64,000 bases of DNA, taken from positions 718,291,867 to 718,355,866 of the forward strand of contig NC_081413.1 of NCBI RefSeq assembly GCF_030272615.1, in the 5' to 3' direction. The stretch comes from Cryptomeria japonica. Its lineage: Eukaryota > Streptophyta > Pinopsida > Cupressales > Cupressaceae. Both the position numbers and the translations under genes were made by a program. The notes beneath the pieces are model-generated. The model searched no databases and was not told the origin of the DNA. It worked only from the letters and a program-made list of their open reading frames with translations. Below, piece by piece: positions 40,084-52,169 of the stretch. How positions within the stretch are numbered: position 1 is the stretch's first letter; every line of letters begins with the position of its first letter.

Positions 40084-40479
40084 GTAAACACCTTCTTGTT
40101 CTTGTTGTGGAGGCACATAATGTTGAAATTGATGTTGTCTCCTTTCTTGAAATTGTTTCATCATCTCTATTTGTGAGAGGAGAGCTGGTATGTCTGATTG
40201 TTCAAGAAGAGATCTTACATCAATTGGCTCAATCTTTGGATTTTGACCTGGAAATTTTTGAAACATTTTGGACATTTGTGATCTATTCTTCTCAATGTTT
40301 TTCACTCTTTGTTCCAATATCTCCTTTTCTTGAGCTAGTTTCTCCTATAGTTTTTGTATTTGGACATTTACATCATCATGATAAGTTTGATCCAAGTACT
40401 GAGACATGTATAGATTGGGTTGACATGATTGATTTCTCAATTGTGATGACATGGCTTCGTAAGAAGGTTGAGACCTCAT
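40084..40479 (-). pseudogene. Element C sense ORF, part 1 (N-terminal)
   Basis: From ATG 40477-40479 (MRSQPSYEAM) to the LARD insertion point: 132 codons with one in-frame TAG at 40345-40347. The text is Q-rich with a short coiled-coil-like segment (EKLAQEKEILEQRVKNIEK). The frame continues exactly into 19659 when the TSD is counted once. The full product was about 938 residues. No known domain is recognised. Confidence 0.65.
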
Positions 40480-41436
40480 TTCAACATATATGTCACTATG
40501 CAAATACAATATTTTTGGAATTTTTTTTTTTCAAGGATGATGTATGATATGCAACTAAATGCAAACTAAATAGATGAAAATGCAATCTATGGCAAGAGTG
40601 CAACCTATGTTTTTTGTTGTTTTTCAAGATTTTGACAACTTTATGGAATGCAAATCTAAAAGAGACCCTTAGGAAATTGAAATGATGTCTAGACCTCAAA
40701 GGACAAAAGGATGAAGTGACAAAAGGACAAAATGACAATGCCTTCCCTATATGCTTGGATACTAAGCTAGGTTTGACGAAATGACATTGATGACAAAAAG
40801 ACAAAAGGTTTGATAAGGTCTAGACTTCCTAACAATGACTTAGGGTTTATTCAAAGATTTGCATTACTCAAGTTTGACAAAACCTAGTTTTGACACTATA
40901 TGCAAAGGGACAATTACTATGCAAATGACCATAATATGATATGATAATGACCTAAGCTTAATGAAGAGACCTAGGGTATGCAAATGTGACCTAATGTTAT
41001 GAGGACAAGGATGCAAATGCAAATGTATGACAACGCCAACCTAAGGCAAAATCTAAGGTTGAATTATGAAATGGTATTGCTATAATGCAAGATGACACAT
41101 GCAAATGGATGACCCTTATTGATATGCAAAGGAGTATGACCTAAGTGAAACCTAACCTTGGTAGTTGACAATGAATTTGCAAAATACAAACCTAGAATGA
41201 ACCTAAATCTAAGTGACATGAATGTTGAGACAAGATTTTGAACAATGTTTGACAACCATGTTTGAAAGTGTTTTGAACTTTGTTGGATGAAACGTTCTTG
41301 TGTTTAACCTTGTTTTGAATAAATTTGTCTTGTTTTTGAAATAAGATGCTATTCAACTTTTGACAAGCAAAGAAGACAAGATATTCTAACTTAGACTCAA
41401 GACAATCATGCTCATTCACACATTTCTTATGGTAGG
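40480..41436 (-). other. Element C leader, inner part
   Basis: Noncoding on both strands as far as I can see. Element B inserted at its distal end. Confidence 0.5.
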
Positions 41437-43127
41437 TGTGTAGGGGAAAAAGCGAGACTAGGCTAACATGTCCTAATCCTACCTTTTGACACACATTGTA
41501 GAATACGAAAGAGCCTAGAGGTATCACACAATTGGCTACTTCTTTTTGTGGAAGAAAGAGCCACGGGCTACCTATTAGGATTTCTATTCCTTTGTTGTAA
41601 TTGAAAGATAAAATGATGCAAGTTCAATCCCTAACCCCAAAGTGCAAGTATGAACTAATAACAAGATTGCAGAATTGAACTTAAACTATGGAAAGCTGTA
41701 AATACAAAGATAAGACAAGAATGCAAATGCGTACCCAGAGTCAAAATCTGAGTGGAAATGTTCAGGATAGGGGCACGGGTGCCACTGTCCTGATTCTGCC
41801 TCTGAAACTGCCCCCGAAACTGCTGTTTTGAAACCTGGAAAACTGCCGGAAATGCCAAAAATTGCTGTCTGTCAGGAGGACCAGGGCGCCCAGCGCCCCT
41901 GTCCCAGGGACCAGGGCGCCCAGTGCCCCTGTCCCACGGACCAGGGTGCCTAGTGCCCCTGTCCTGGCAGGACCAAGGCACCCCATGCCCCTGTCCTAGC
42001 TTTCTAGGCTGGAATTTGGTGTGAAGTTCAGTCTCCGTCTGCTTCCGTCGGATCTGCAACTTGCGGCATCGTCCGAATCCTGAAACCTGCACTTATATCT
42101 GAAAAGGTATGGTGGGTGGCTATATAGGGTTTTGCCTTAGTCAAACCCCCGCTTTGGTGATTTCCACCTCCATGAATAGCCAATTTGTATTGTAAAAGTA
42201 GTGTGTGTGTAGACCTTGTGTGTGTGCAAGATCCTAAAATGCAAGTAAGCAAACTAGAGCAACCTAGAAAGTAAACCCTAATTGCTTGTAAATGATAATG
42301 TAAATGCTCCAAATCAAGATGCAAAGTGATCTAAAGCATGAATACAAATGATATGATGAAGCTTATGCAAAGACATGAAAACAACATGAAATCATACCCA
42401 ACCCCAGGGGAGGGGTACAAGCCAATCTTCAGTCGGTGATCCCTTATTGTTCTTCAATGCCTTCAAAGCCCTAAATGGATGAATGAAATTGATGAATGCT
42501 TGATAAATGGATGTTGAATGTTTGTTGAAGTCTTCAAAGATCTGCTCTTTCGATGCATAGAAGGTCCTTGAAACCAAAAAATCGGATCCTTTCAAATGAA
42601 GAAAGAGAGCTCTTATATATGAAACCCTAGGTCTTAATTTCAACTTTTGGCCAACCTAGAGATTGAATCTCCCGCCAATTTCTTGGGGTTAAGCTTTATT
42701 TTATGATTGGATCGCGCTCCTAAAATTTTGGGAAAAATGTCCGGGACCGTGTGCACTCCGGGCGCCATGGTCCCGGCAACTTTTCACCAAATTTTCAAGG
42801 CCGTCGGATATGATGATTTTAGAGCGAATCCCGAAGTTACAGGTGATTTCGAGATGTTTTGACCCCCGAAATCAAGCCCCCAAGTTCAAAATAGGACCTA
42901 ATTAGGGTTTTTGATTAAATGATGTATTAGAGGAATAAAATGAAAGGGGCACACTTTAATGAGAAGGGCCCAACTTTATGATAATGAAATGATAAAATAG
43001 AACCTTAGACCTAATTAATTTAATTAATTAAGTGCTAAAGGGGAAATGCAAAATGCGCCAAGGCGGGTGCTAAACTAGGTGTGAAATTGTACCACCCTAG
43101 CAAGTGCGTACAATTTACGATACTACA
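41437..43127 (-). repeat. 3' LTR of element B (1691 bp)
   Basis: Holds four GC-rich palindromic units (41877-42000) and the shared block at 42743-42795. The 42-bp excess over the 5' LTR is one 30-bp unit plus a 12-bp indel near 42290. Confidence 0.93.
41877..42000. repeat. GC-rich tandem palindromes, B 3' LTR
   Basis: Four ~30-bp units like GGACCAGGGCGCCCAGCGCC, the same motif as in family A. Confidence 0.9.
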
Positions 43128-43142
43128 TTTAGCCCCCACTTT
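43128..43142 (-). promoter_or_regulatory. Polypurine tract of element B
   Basis: The minus strand reads AAAGTGGGGGCTAAA, identical to family A. Confidence 0.85.
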
Positions 43143-44814
43143 AGCGGTCATATGAATACTGCGTGCATATGCAAGCTAAAGTACAAGAAAGTAAACATTA
43201 TTTGAAAAAGGATATATCCATAAGTCTGTTGAATGAAGCCCCCAGCGGTATCTGCAGTACACAGTTAGGAACCGCACCCTACAAAACACACGTTAGATCA
43301 CAAAATCACCTAATGCTTACTAAGGAAGGTGATGAAAATTCGAGGGTAGCTATATGCCCCCCCCTGTTTCGGCTTGCTAATTTTAGTGAGTTGAAACAGG
43401 GTATCATGTTTACCACTTCGAATTGTTAAAGAATATTGATGACAAATGCTCACAAGAGGATTCAATATGAGATCAAAAACTAATGGAGAATCATTTGGTA
43501 AGAAAGAGGAATAAATCTCAATTCCAACACAACAAAGAGTGTGAGGATTTAAGAGTTCTCTAACACAAGATGAAGGATGTAAATGGAAACAAAATTCAAA
43601 GAGAAGAAAAGAAAGGAAAAAAGCATGAATACACACATTGGTGATCCATGTAAGGGAGGAGAGTGAGAAAGTCTAGCCTTATGCCGCTAGTTCCACTCAA
43701 CTTTATGCATGTGTGTGTAAGTGAGGTTACAAGTACCTCATAGGAGTCTATGCCTAAGTATGCTACAACCTGTATATGTATAGTACAAAAGTGTGACATC
43801 TCGCTCTAAGAGTCTGTGCTCTGGTTCCGAGAATAATCACCTTGCATGAAAGAAAAATGGAGACATCTCACTCTAAGAGTCTATGCTCTAGTTCTGAGAA
43901 TGACCCATTGCTCAAAAAGTGTAATGTTTATGTCATAAGCAAAGTAGAACAAGGATACCTACCTTCATCACAAAAGAAGATACCCCAAAAATGCAACAAT
44001 GTCATAGATCCAAGCAAGAGATTTTTGCACTCTTTAAGCAAGGATAAGATAGTTGAAAAGGGATATCTTGTAATATGTGTAAAGGAGATCCTTAGAGGAG
44101 AAGAGATCTTTGTACAAAAGACACCTATCCCCGAGAGGACAAATATAACATCTTCTAGAATAAGACAAAGAAGAGAATAAGAATGCAATACTTCCTTCTT
44201 TTGCGAGGTGAAAGTGATTCTTAATGAAGGATGATGCTCTTTTTAACCCAATTGGGAGAGTGAATTCATTATGGATGTATTTTACCAAGTGCAAAAGAGG
44301 TTGTAGTCAAGGACTTACACCTCTTGTAAGAGAGAATACTTGAACAAACAACAACAAATGCATACAAGGAATAACATCAAGTAATAAAGTTCACACCATC
44401 CACGAAATAGGAAAAAGTGGATCCTTAGATAAAAATAAGGAAAGATCATTGCCTCCCAAGGATAAGGACAATGAGAAGGACTTACACAATCTTCTAGGGA
44501 GAGATTTAGACATAAGCAAAATGCAAGCAAGACATTAGTGTATGTAAAATGCTCCTCACAAGAAGTGGGTAGGATAAGAAAGAGAATACACATCTTCTCC
44601 CATATCTATAAAAAGAGGATTCTAAAGAAAAGATGATCAATATTTCCACATTATTACCCCATAGGAACAAGAGATAACATAGAAAAAATTAGGCTATTAT
44701 GTTGCTTCAAAAATATGATTGCACTTGAAATTGTACCATCATGAATGACAATGAGCCCCCAGTAAATGAGCTACCAATGTCACATAATGATGAGCAACAT
44801 AATAGCCATTAATG
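43143..44814 (-). other. 3' untranslated region of element B
   Basis: About 1.7 kb, noncoding. Includes a G-run (minus strand) at 43357-43364. Confidence 0.55.
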
Positions 44815-47800
44815 TTATTTAAAGACATGATAGATTGAATGAGGTATTTGAATATGACATGCTAAATGCTCAACTATAAGTGAGATCAAAAACATGTATA
44901 AAGTGATAAAAATTGAAGAAGAAAAGTCACAAGAAATCTTAGAAGAGGGATGAGTGTAATTTACTAGAGCCTTATCCTTGGAGGAAAGGACTTTATGATG
45001 AATAGGAGATAAAGATTCATAAGTGGATTTAGAAATTTGAGGGGAGTCATAAAGAGATTTTTTCATCACCAAGATTTCCTTATGAGGGGAATGAGAGTTG
45101 ATAGAAGTAGAAGATGATTTAGTTGAAGTGAGATCATCATCACTACTAAATATAGCATTCACATTGAGAGATGGTCTTTTAGATGCTTTGGTGGGCTTAG
45201 AAAGATTATATCCAAGTCCAAATGAATATTCATGCATGTTATGTTCTAAAGGAACTTTAATTCCTTGTTCATTTGCGCCACAACCATTTCCACTATAGCC
45301 ACTCTTAGCCAAAATATGGAAACCACGACCATAACGATTAGCCATTTCAAAAAGAAAAGGTGGTTTTTCATAAGACAAAGAATCAAATTCTTCAGAATTA
45401 GAGGTGTGAGGAGAAGAAGTTTGAGAAGCGGCCACAAAATTATTGCTCATAGGTTCAGGTAAGACTAATTGATCTCTAGTTTCTTCCTTCTTTTTAACTT
45501 TAAGCTCTCTAGGAGGAACCCTATACTCACCTACAAAGGTGGGATTGAAATCAAGAGATCCCCAATCGTCTTCTGCGAGAACCTTCTTAGGATCAAAAGC
45601 CTTTCCATGTGTAGATTCAAGTTGAGAAGAATCTTCTTTGGGAACTTCAGACTCATCCAAAGAATTTTGATTATCAGATGGTGATGATTCATCCATAGGT
45701 ATCTTGTTTAACGAGTCATCACTAGAAGGGGAAGGCTTAGAAGAACTCCCTTTGGAAGTAGATGTTTGCAAACAAGCTTGAAAATTAGTATCACCTATCA
45801 AGGTATATGTCTTATTATTATAAATAAATTTAACTTGTCTATGCAATGTAGAGGGGACAGCTTGCATACTGTGAATCCAAGGTCTCCCTAATAACAAGTT
45901 GTATGTTAGATTTCCCGACATAACATGGATAGGAGTAGGCAAAGTAACAGGTCCCACTGTGATGGGTAAGGTGATAATACCTAACGAAGACTTAGCCACA
46001 TTATCAAAGCCTCGAATGGGATGAGAGTCAGGCTCAATAAGGGATGTATCCACATTCATCTTATGCAATAGATTAATGCTACACACATTAAGGCCAGAAC
46101 CATTATCTACCAGTGTTCGTCTTATAGCAGTGTCATTTATGATAACCACAATCATCAAGGGATCATATTGATGTTGAATTCCGCTAGTAGGCAACTCATC
46201 TTGAGTAAACACAATTTGAGCTTTAGGATTCATCACAGAGTTAACCAAAGAAACTATATTACTAGATGTATTAGGTGGAGGAACATTCAAATCTTTCAAG
46301 GCATCTTGTAACATTCCATGATGAGTGGAAGAAGTTTGGATCAAATCCCAAAGGGATATCTTAGCAGGGGTAGCTTTAAGTTGTTCTATGAGATCATAGT
46401 CCTTACTAAGCATTTGTGAAATATGAGGAGCTTGAGGAAGAATAGGTTGGGAAGGAGGAAGTGAAGTTGGGATAACTGGAGGAGGATTAGGCTGCGTATT
46501 ATTTCTAGTATTATAAGTATGGGCAACCGCATGATAACTCTCTCTAGTCAGTTGCTTAGCATACTCATAAGGGCTCTTAGAATAACCTCCTTGCATAGTA
46601 ATAATAGGTTTCTTAGGAGTGCAAAAAGAATCATTAGCATAACCACCTTGAACCACTAAGATAGGCTTATTTAAAGGTTGAGAATTTTGAGAAGGACAAG
46701 CACCTTGGACAGTGAAGAGAGGTTTGTTAGGTGTATGTATCAAATTGATTGAGGATGGTTTAGAGGAATGAACAAAAGTGTTGGAAGAATTATTGATAGT
46801 CTTCTCTTGCACTTAAATCTTATCACAGATTAAATCAATTTTAGGAGAGAGACAAGGGGTAGGCATTGATGTTCCAGTAGGAAGAGTAATACTAGGAAAG
46901 GTCATATCATCCTCTATCATCAAAGGATCTACATGGGGAATAAACTCTCTAGGAGAAGAATCAACATTACTCTCTAAAGTCTCACTTTTGAGAGGGAGAT
47001 CTTTGAAAGAGATGTTAACCATCTTGTTTTGAACTAGGGTTTCCTTATGAGTAGAACCAAGTTGAGGAGAGGGAGATGCTTTATTTTTAGAGGGAGAATG
47101 ATTGAGATTCAAGGAAGGTGAGAAACTATCAAGGGAGTTTTCAATCTTGATTTCATCCCCTTTGGCTAGGGTTCTCTCATGGGGAAGAGAATAATCTACA
47201 CCTTCTTCTAATGGTTCATCCCAAATAGTGAGGTTGTTGAAAGGAGTGTTTGAAGTATTGTCAATTTTGGGAGAGGAGATAACATTTTTTATTAATTCCT
47301 CATCCTTAGGAGGGAGAGCATCAATAGATGTGTTAAACTCATCCTCTTTCCTCAAAATATGTTCAATATGATCTTTAGGGGAGAGAGAATTAAGGAAATT
47401 GCTTATTATTTCATCTTCTTTCTCTAAGGGATGCTTATGGGTAAGACAAACTTTAGGAGAGGGGTAAGCATTTATCATTAATTCATCATCTCTAGTTGGA
47501 ATTTTGTTGGAAAAGGAAATGCCATCACTAGGAAATGTATGGATAATGTCATCTTCTTGCACAAAAGGATCCTCATGAAGGGAGTGTTTTTTAGGAGCCA
47601 CAAAGTTATCAAGGGCATCATCCAACAAAGCATGATCATATCTATTAAAGGTTTATCTTTTGATTCAAAAGGAGATATCTCTTCATAGAGGGGATCATTG
47701 AAAACAACCATGTTACTAGATTCAATGGAAGAGTTGATAGGAATGTACCCTTGAGAGGAATCATTCGACTTATCTTTCTCATCACAACGAAATGGCATAG

Positions 47801-47927
47801 TAACAATGTTTATGAGTTTTTGGTAAAATGAAGGTTTGGTATCTTTAGGTTTCAAAAACTCATCTAAAGCTTCATCTAACTCATAATCATCACAAATATG
47901 AACATCTTGCAAATAAAAATCTGACAT
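44815..47927 (-). pseudogene. Retropepsin and G-patch-like protein of element B, broken by a frameshift and a stop
   Basis: Starts at ATG 47927 (MSDFYLQDVH). One frameshift lies near 47640 and one in-frame TAA at 46813-46815. The N-terminal third is acidic, with repeated SPK/PLEKEDE-type phrases and no visible gag domain. The second part has the motif series of plant Ty3/gypsy proteases: LKATPAKISLWDLI, the active site VDNGSGLNVC, then NLLLGRPWIHSMQAVPSTLH. After it comes a G-patch-like stretch near 45245-45310 (GYSGNGCGANEQGIKVPLE). Protease followed by G-patch is also known in betaretroviruses. The C-terminus is hydrophobic. Resemblance is to Tat-type elements, but no RT follows. Confidence 0.82.
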
Positions 47928-48048
47928 TTTGAAATAAAAATTGCATAAAACTTAAACACACAATGCAAAGAAACAAAAGAACTTAAATGAAACATGCTAA
48001 ATCTAGATTTAGATCTAACAAATGTAATGCAAGAGAAAGCAATAATAA

Positions 48049-48068
48049 GGTTCACATCGGGTTAACCA
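48049..48068 (-). promoter_or_regulatory. Primer-binding site of element B
   Basis: The minus strand reads TGGTTAACCCGATGTGAACC, three bases from the LTR; it differs from A2 at one base (G to T). Confidence 0.8.
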
Positions 48069-48071
48069 AAA

Positions 48072-49720
48072 TGTGTAGGGGAAAAAGCAAGACTAGGCTA
48101 ACATGTCCTAATCCTACCTTTTGACACACATTGTGGAATACGAAAGAGCCTAGAGGTATCACACAATTGGCTACTTCTTTTTGTGGAAGAGAGAGCCACG
48201 GGCTACCTATTAGGATTTCTATTCCTTTGTTGTAATTGAAAGATAAAATGATGCAAGTTCAATCCCTAACCCCAAAGTGCAAGTATGAACTAATAACAAG
48301 ATTGCAGAATTGAACTTAAACTATGGAAAGCTGTAAATACAAAGATAAGACAAGAATGCAAATGCATACCCGGAGTCAAAATCTGAGTGGAAATGTTCGG
48401 GATGGGGGCGCGGGTGCCACTGTCCTGATTCTGCCTCTGAAACTGCCCCCGAAACTGCTATTTTACAACCTGGAAAACTGCCGGAAATGCCAAAAATTGC
48501 TGTCTGTCAGGAGGACCAGGGCGCCCAGCGCCCCTGTCCCAGGGACCAGGGTGCCTAGTGCCCCTGTCCTAGCAGGACCAAGGCACCCCACACCCCTATC
48601 CTAGCTTTTTGGGCTGGAATTTGGTGTGAAGTTCAGTCTCCGTCTGCTTCCGTCGGATCTGCAACTTGCGGCGTCGTCTGAATCCCGAAACCTACACTTA
48701 TATCTGAAAAGGTATGGTGGGTGGCTATATAGGGTTTTGCCTTAGTCAAACCCCTACTTTGGTGATTTCCACCTCCACCAATAGCCAAGTTGTATTGTAA
48801 AACTAGTGTGTGTGCAGACCTTGTGTTCGTGCAAGATCCTAAAATGCAAGTAAGAAAACTAGAGCAACCTAGAAAGTAAACCCTAATTGCTTGTAAATGC
48901 TCCAAATCAAGATTCAAAGTGATCTAAAGCATGAATACAAATGATATGATGAAGCTTATGCAAAGACATGAAAACAACATGAAATCATACCCAACCCCAG
49001 GGGAGGGGTACAAGCCAATCTTCAGTCGGTGATCCCTTATTGTTCTTCAATGCCTTCAAAGCCCTAAATGGATGAATGAAATTGATGAATTCTTGATAAA
49101 TGGATGTTGAATGTTTGTTGAAGTCTTCAAAGATCTGCTCTTTCACTGCATAGAAGGTCCTTGAAACCAAAAAATCGGATCCTTTCAAATGAAGAAAGAG
49201 AGCTCTTATATATGAAACCCTAGGTCTTAATTTCAACTTTTGGCCAACCTAGAGATTGAATCTCCCGCCAATTTCTTGGGGTTAAGCTTTATTTTATGAT
49301 TGGATCGCGCTCCTAAAATTTTGGGAAAAATGTCCGGGACCGTGTGCACTCCAGGCGCCATGGTCCCAGCAACTTTTCACCAAATTTTCAGGGCCGTCGG
49401 ATATGATGATTTTAGAGCGAATCCCGAAGTTACAGGTGATTTCGAGATGTTTTGACCCCCGAAATCAAGCCCCCAAGTTCAAAATAGGACCTAATTAGGG
49501 TTTTTGATTAAATAATGTATTAGAGGAATAAAATGAAAGGGGCACACTTTAATGAAAAGGGCCCAACTTTATGATAATGAAATGATAAAATAGAACCTTA
49601 GACCTAATTAATTTAATTAATTAAGTGCTAAAGGGGAAATGCAAAATGCGCCAAGGTGGGTGCTAAACTAGGTGTGAAATTGTACCACCCTAGCAAGTGC
49701 ATACAATTTACGATGCTACA
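48072..49720 (-). repeat. 5' LTR of element B (1649 bp)
   Basis: Pairs with 41437-43127. Three GC-rich units at 48513-48603 and the shared block at 49335-49385. Confidence 0.93.
48513..48603. repeat. GC-rich tandem palindromes, B 5' LTR
   Basis: Three ~30-bp units, one fewer than the 3' LTR. Confidence 0.9.
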
Positions 49721-49725
49721 GTAGG

Positions 49726-50707
49726 TAAGGACGTTAGGTACTTGAGAGGTAGACTTGTTATGGGATTCAAGGAGAATACATAGATGCTTGACCCCACAAG
49801 CTCCCCTTCATGGCACTCACTTCTCAAGGTAGCCAAGCATCAGTCCCCATGGAAATCTCCCCATGGCGAACTTAGTATCTCTTCCAAGTATCCAAACTTG
49901 TCCTTCTCAAGCAACTAGAAGGATTTTTGGCCTCTAAATACAAGGTGTTTAGTAAGGGTTTCTATTAAGCGTTACTCCTTGGTGTCACGCAAGCATGATT
50001 GAGACATAAGTCCACCAAGATACCAAACAAATGTAGTCACGCAAGCACGATTTAGACCATGAGGCCCTACTTAGATGTTGATATGAGAAAGAGTTCAAGG
50101 GTCATCACTTCCCAAGTAACTGCAATTCCCACGTAACCCTTCCTTCAAAGCTTTCAGCCATCAGGTATTTGTTTATAGTGAGTTAGAATGCCAAGGTATT
50201 CTAGCCGTACTCACTTTGGGTCATTCCCTTCTCACGATTATCACTTGCTTGCAAAAGCAAATGGTCGGGAAGGGAGGCCCTCTAAAGGTGACACACAATA
50301 AAAAACATGAGCATGGTATCGAAGATCTGGATTTCTGATCACCCTAAGAAGGATGAGAGCATACTCTCCTACTCCAATGTCAAACTCAAAAATCAAATCA
50401 AACATAGATTCATTCCATCCTATTTAGAAATCATACTAGGTGCCTAAATATTAATTACAAACACAAAGTTTAGTTGTAGTCCAAGGCAACCTGCAAAACC
50501 CAAGTCATAAGTTTGATATGTTTAGTCTTTGACTATCGAACCTACATAAAACATGTTAGTAGTTTCATTTATTGTCTTTGTCATGTGTATGCCAAGGTTC
50601 TGCATAGACAACCAGTACCAAAAAACAAAAAAAAAAGCAGAAACAAAATGCAAAACAACACAATTTGCAAGTAAAAAACACTGCTTTTTACCTCTGTTTC
50701 TATCCCT
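49726..50707 (-). other. Element C leader, outer part
   Basis: Noncoding, between element B and the 20-bp repeat array. No ORF of note. Confidence 0.5.
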
Positions 50708-50825
50708 ACACAGGCGCAGAATGTCTCACACAGGCACAAAATGATTGACACAGGCACAGATTGTCCTTGACATAGGCGCAAAATGCTTGACATAGGTGCA
50801 TAATGCTTGACACAGGCACAGAAGT
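50708..50825. repeat. 20-bp tandem repeats in the element C leader
   Basis: Six units of the form ACACAGGCGCAGAATGCTTG with few changes. Two or three similar units occur at 13058-13098 near the other end of element C. Confidence 0.88.
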
Positions 50826-50913
50826 TCCCAGAAAACCCTGCATTACCCTATTTCTTGGGTTTTTCACCTGCAAATCAACTCAAAAGCACTCAAAAGCATG
50901 ATTAGGGGGTTAG

Positions 50914-50932
50914 TTTCACATCGGGTTCACCA
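50914..50932 (-). promoter_or_regulatory. Primer-binding site of element C
   Basis: The minus strand reads TGGTGAACCCGATGTGAAA, five bases from the LTR; one base differs from A2. Confidence 0.8.
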
Positions 50933-50937
50933 ATTAA

Positions 50938-52164
50938 TGTAGCTAGGAAATCGGAAATCATCAAATAAAATATCAATATTAGTCATAGCTCAATCACAAA
51001 AGCTCAAATGCAATGATCAATCCTAATTACATCCAATAGAGATATGAAAACAAGATATTCAAGATTGAAAACTTAAGCAAACCAAATGCAGACTTGAATG
51101 TCTCCTTCATGTGGCTCCATTGTCCTTCTTTCTTCTTCAAATAGCTTTGTTGTGGATCTCACCTACAAGTGCATACACATGAGATGAAAGCAAGTAGACA
51201 AGATAGTAGCGCAAGAATACTCGAAGCGTGATTGATTCGACCAGGGATCAGGGGATTCGAAAATGCGATGAATTGGGGATCAGGGACTTTGATTGAAGAA
51301 ATTCATCCAATTTATAGATAAATTGGAGAAAAGACAAGATTAGCATGAAATTGATTCGAATGGAAATTCAAATCAAGAATAGAAAAATTATGTCACGTGT
51401 ATGACAAATTGCTATGCAAGGATTTATGACAAGAATTTGAAATAGAAATAGACATTTAGGAATTTAGGAGAAATTAGAAAATTAGGTTAGAAATGATGAC
51501 TTGGAAATTAGGAAATTGATGAAAATTAGGTAAATTAATTAATAATTTCTCATTCATTAATTAATTTACAAAAATAGGAGGAATTAATTAGCCAATTAAA
51601 TAAACATTTAATTGTGACAAGAAGACTTAGGATAAATAAATAAATCATTTATCCTAAAGAGAAAATGGAGAGAAAATGACAAACAAGGTTAAATGAATAA
51701 ATCATAAAACCCTAGAAGATAAATTAGAAATGCAAGGATGACAATTAGGTCTTGACAAAGGATAATTGATATCGATTCGATCATGATTTTGACTTGATAA
51801 ATGACCAATGCTGATAAGTGATTTGATTGATAAATGCGCCAATTGATGAGGAACAATGAAAAATTGATCCAAATTGATATGATTGAGAAGGATGACGATT
51901 GATGACAAATCGATCGCAAAATGACGAGACTGACAAGTTGATAAGGATCGACCAAAATCATGACTGAAAATTGTTATCAACAAGACCTAATTCGAAAGTG
52001 AGAAAAATGAGGAATGCAGAAGAAGGACTCGATGCTCGCAAATGATAAAGACCAAGTGCGAATCATAGGAGAAATGTTAATGCGATGCAAAAACCCTAAA
52101 ATAAGGCAATGCGCAAATGTTAAAGTACGACTCCACAAGCGTTGACCATTTTTAGGTGTCTACA
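50938..52164 (-). repeat. 5' LTR of element C (1227 bp)
   Basis: On the plus strand TGTAGCTAGG to GGTGTCTACA; pairs with 11209-12456. Confidence 0.92.
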
Positions 52165-52169
52165 GATGT

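Larger units (their letters stand above)
41437..49720 (-). mobile_element. Element B: non-autonomous LTR retrotransposon with protease/G-patch ORF
   Basis: Complete minus-strand element of 8284 bp. LTRs at 41437-43127 and 48072-49720 read TGTGTAGGGG to CTACA on the plus strand. A perfect TSD GTAGG is at 41432-41436 and 49721-49725. The primer-binding site and polypurine tract are almost the same as in family A. The single long ORF codes for a retropepsin-like and G-patch-like protein. I see neither a gag domain nor reverse transcriptase. Inserted into the leader of element C. Confidence 0.92.
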
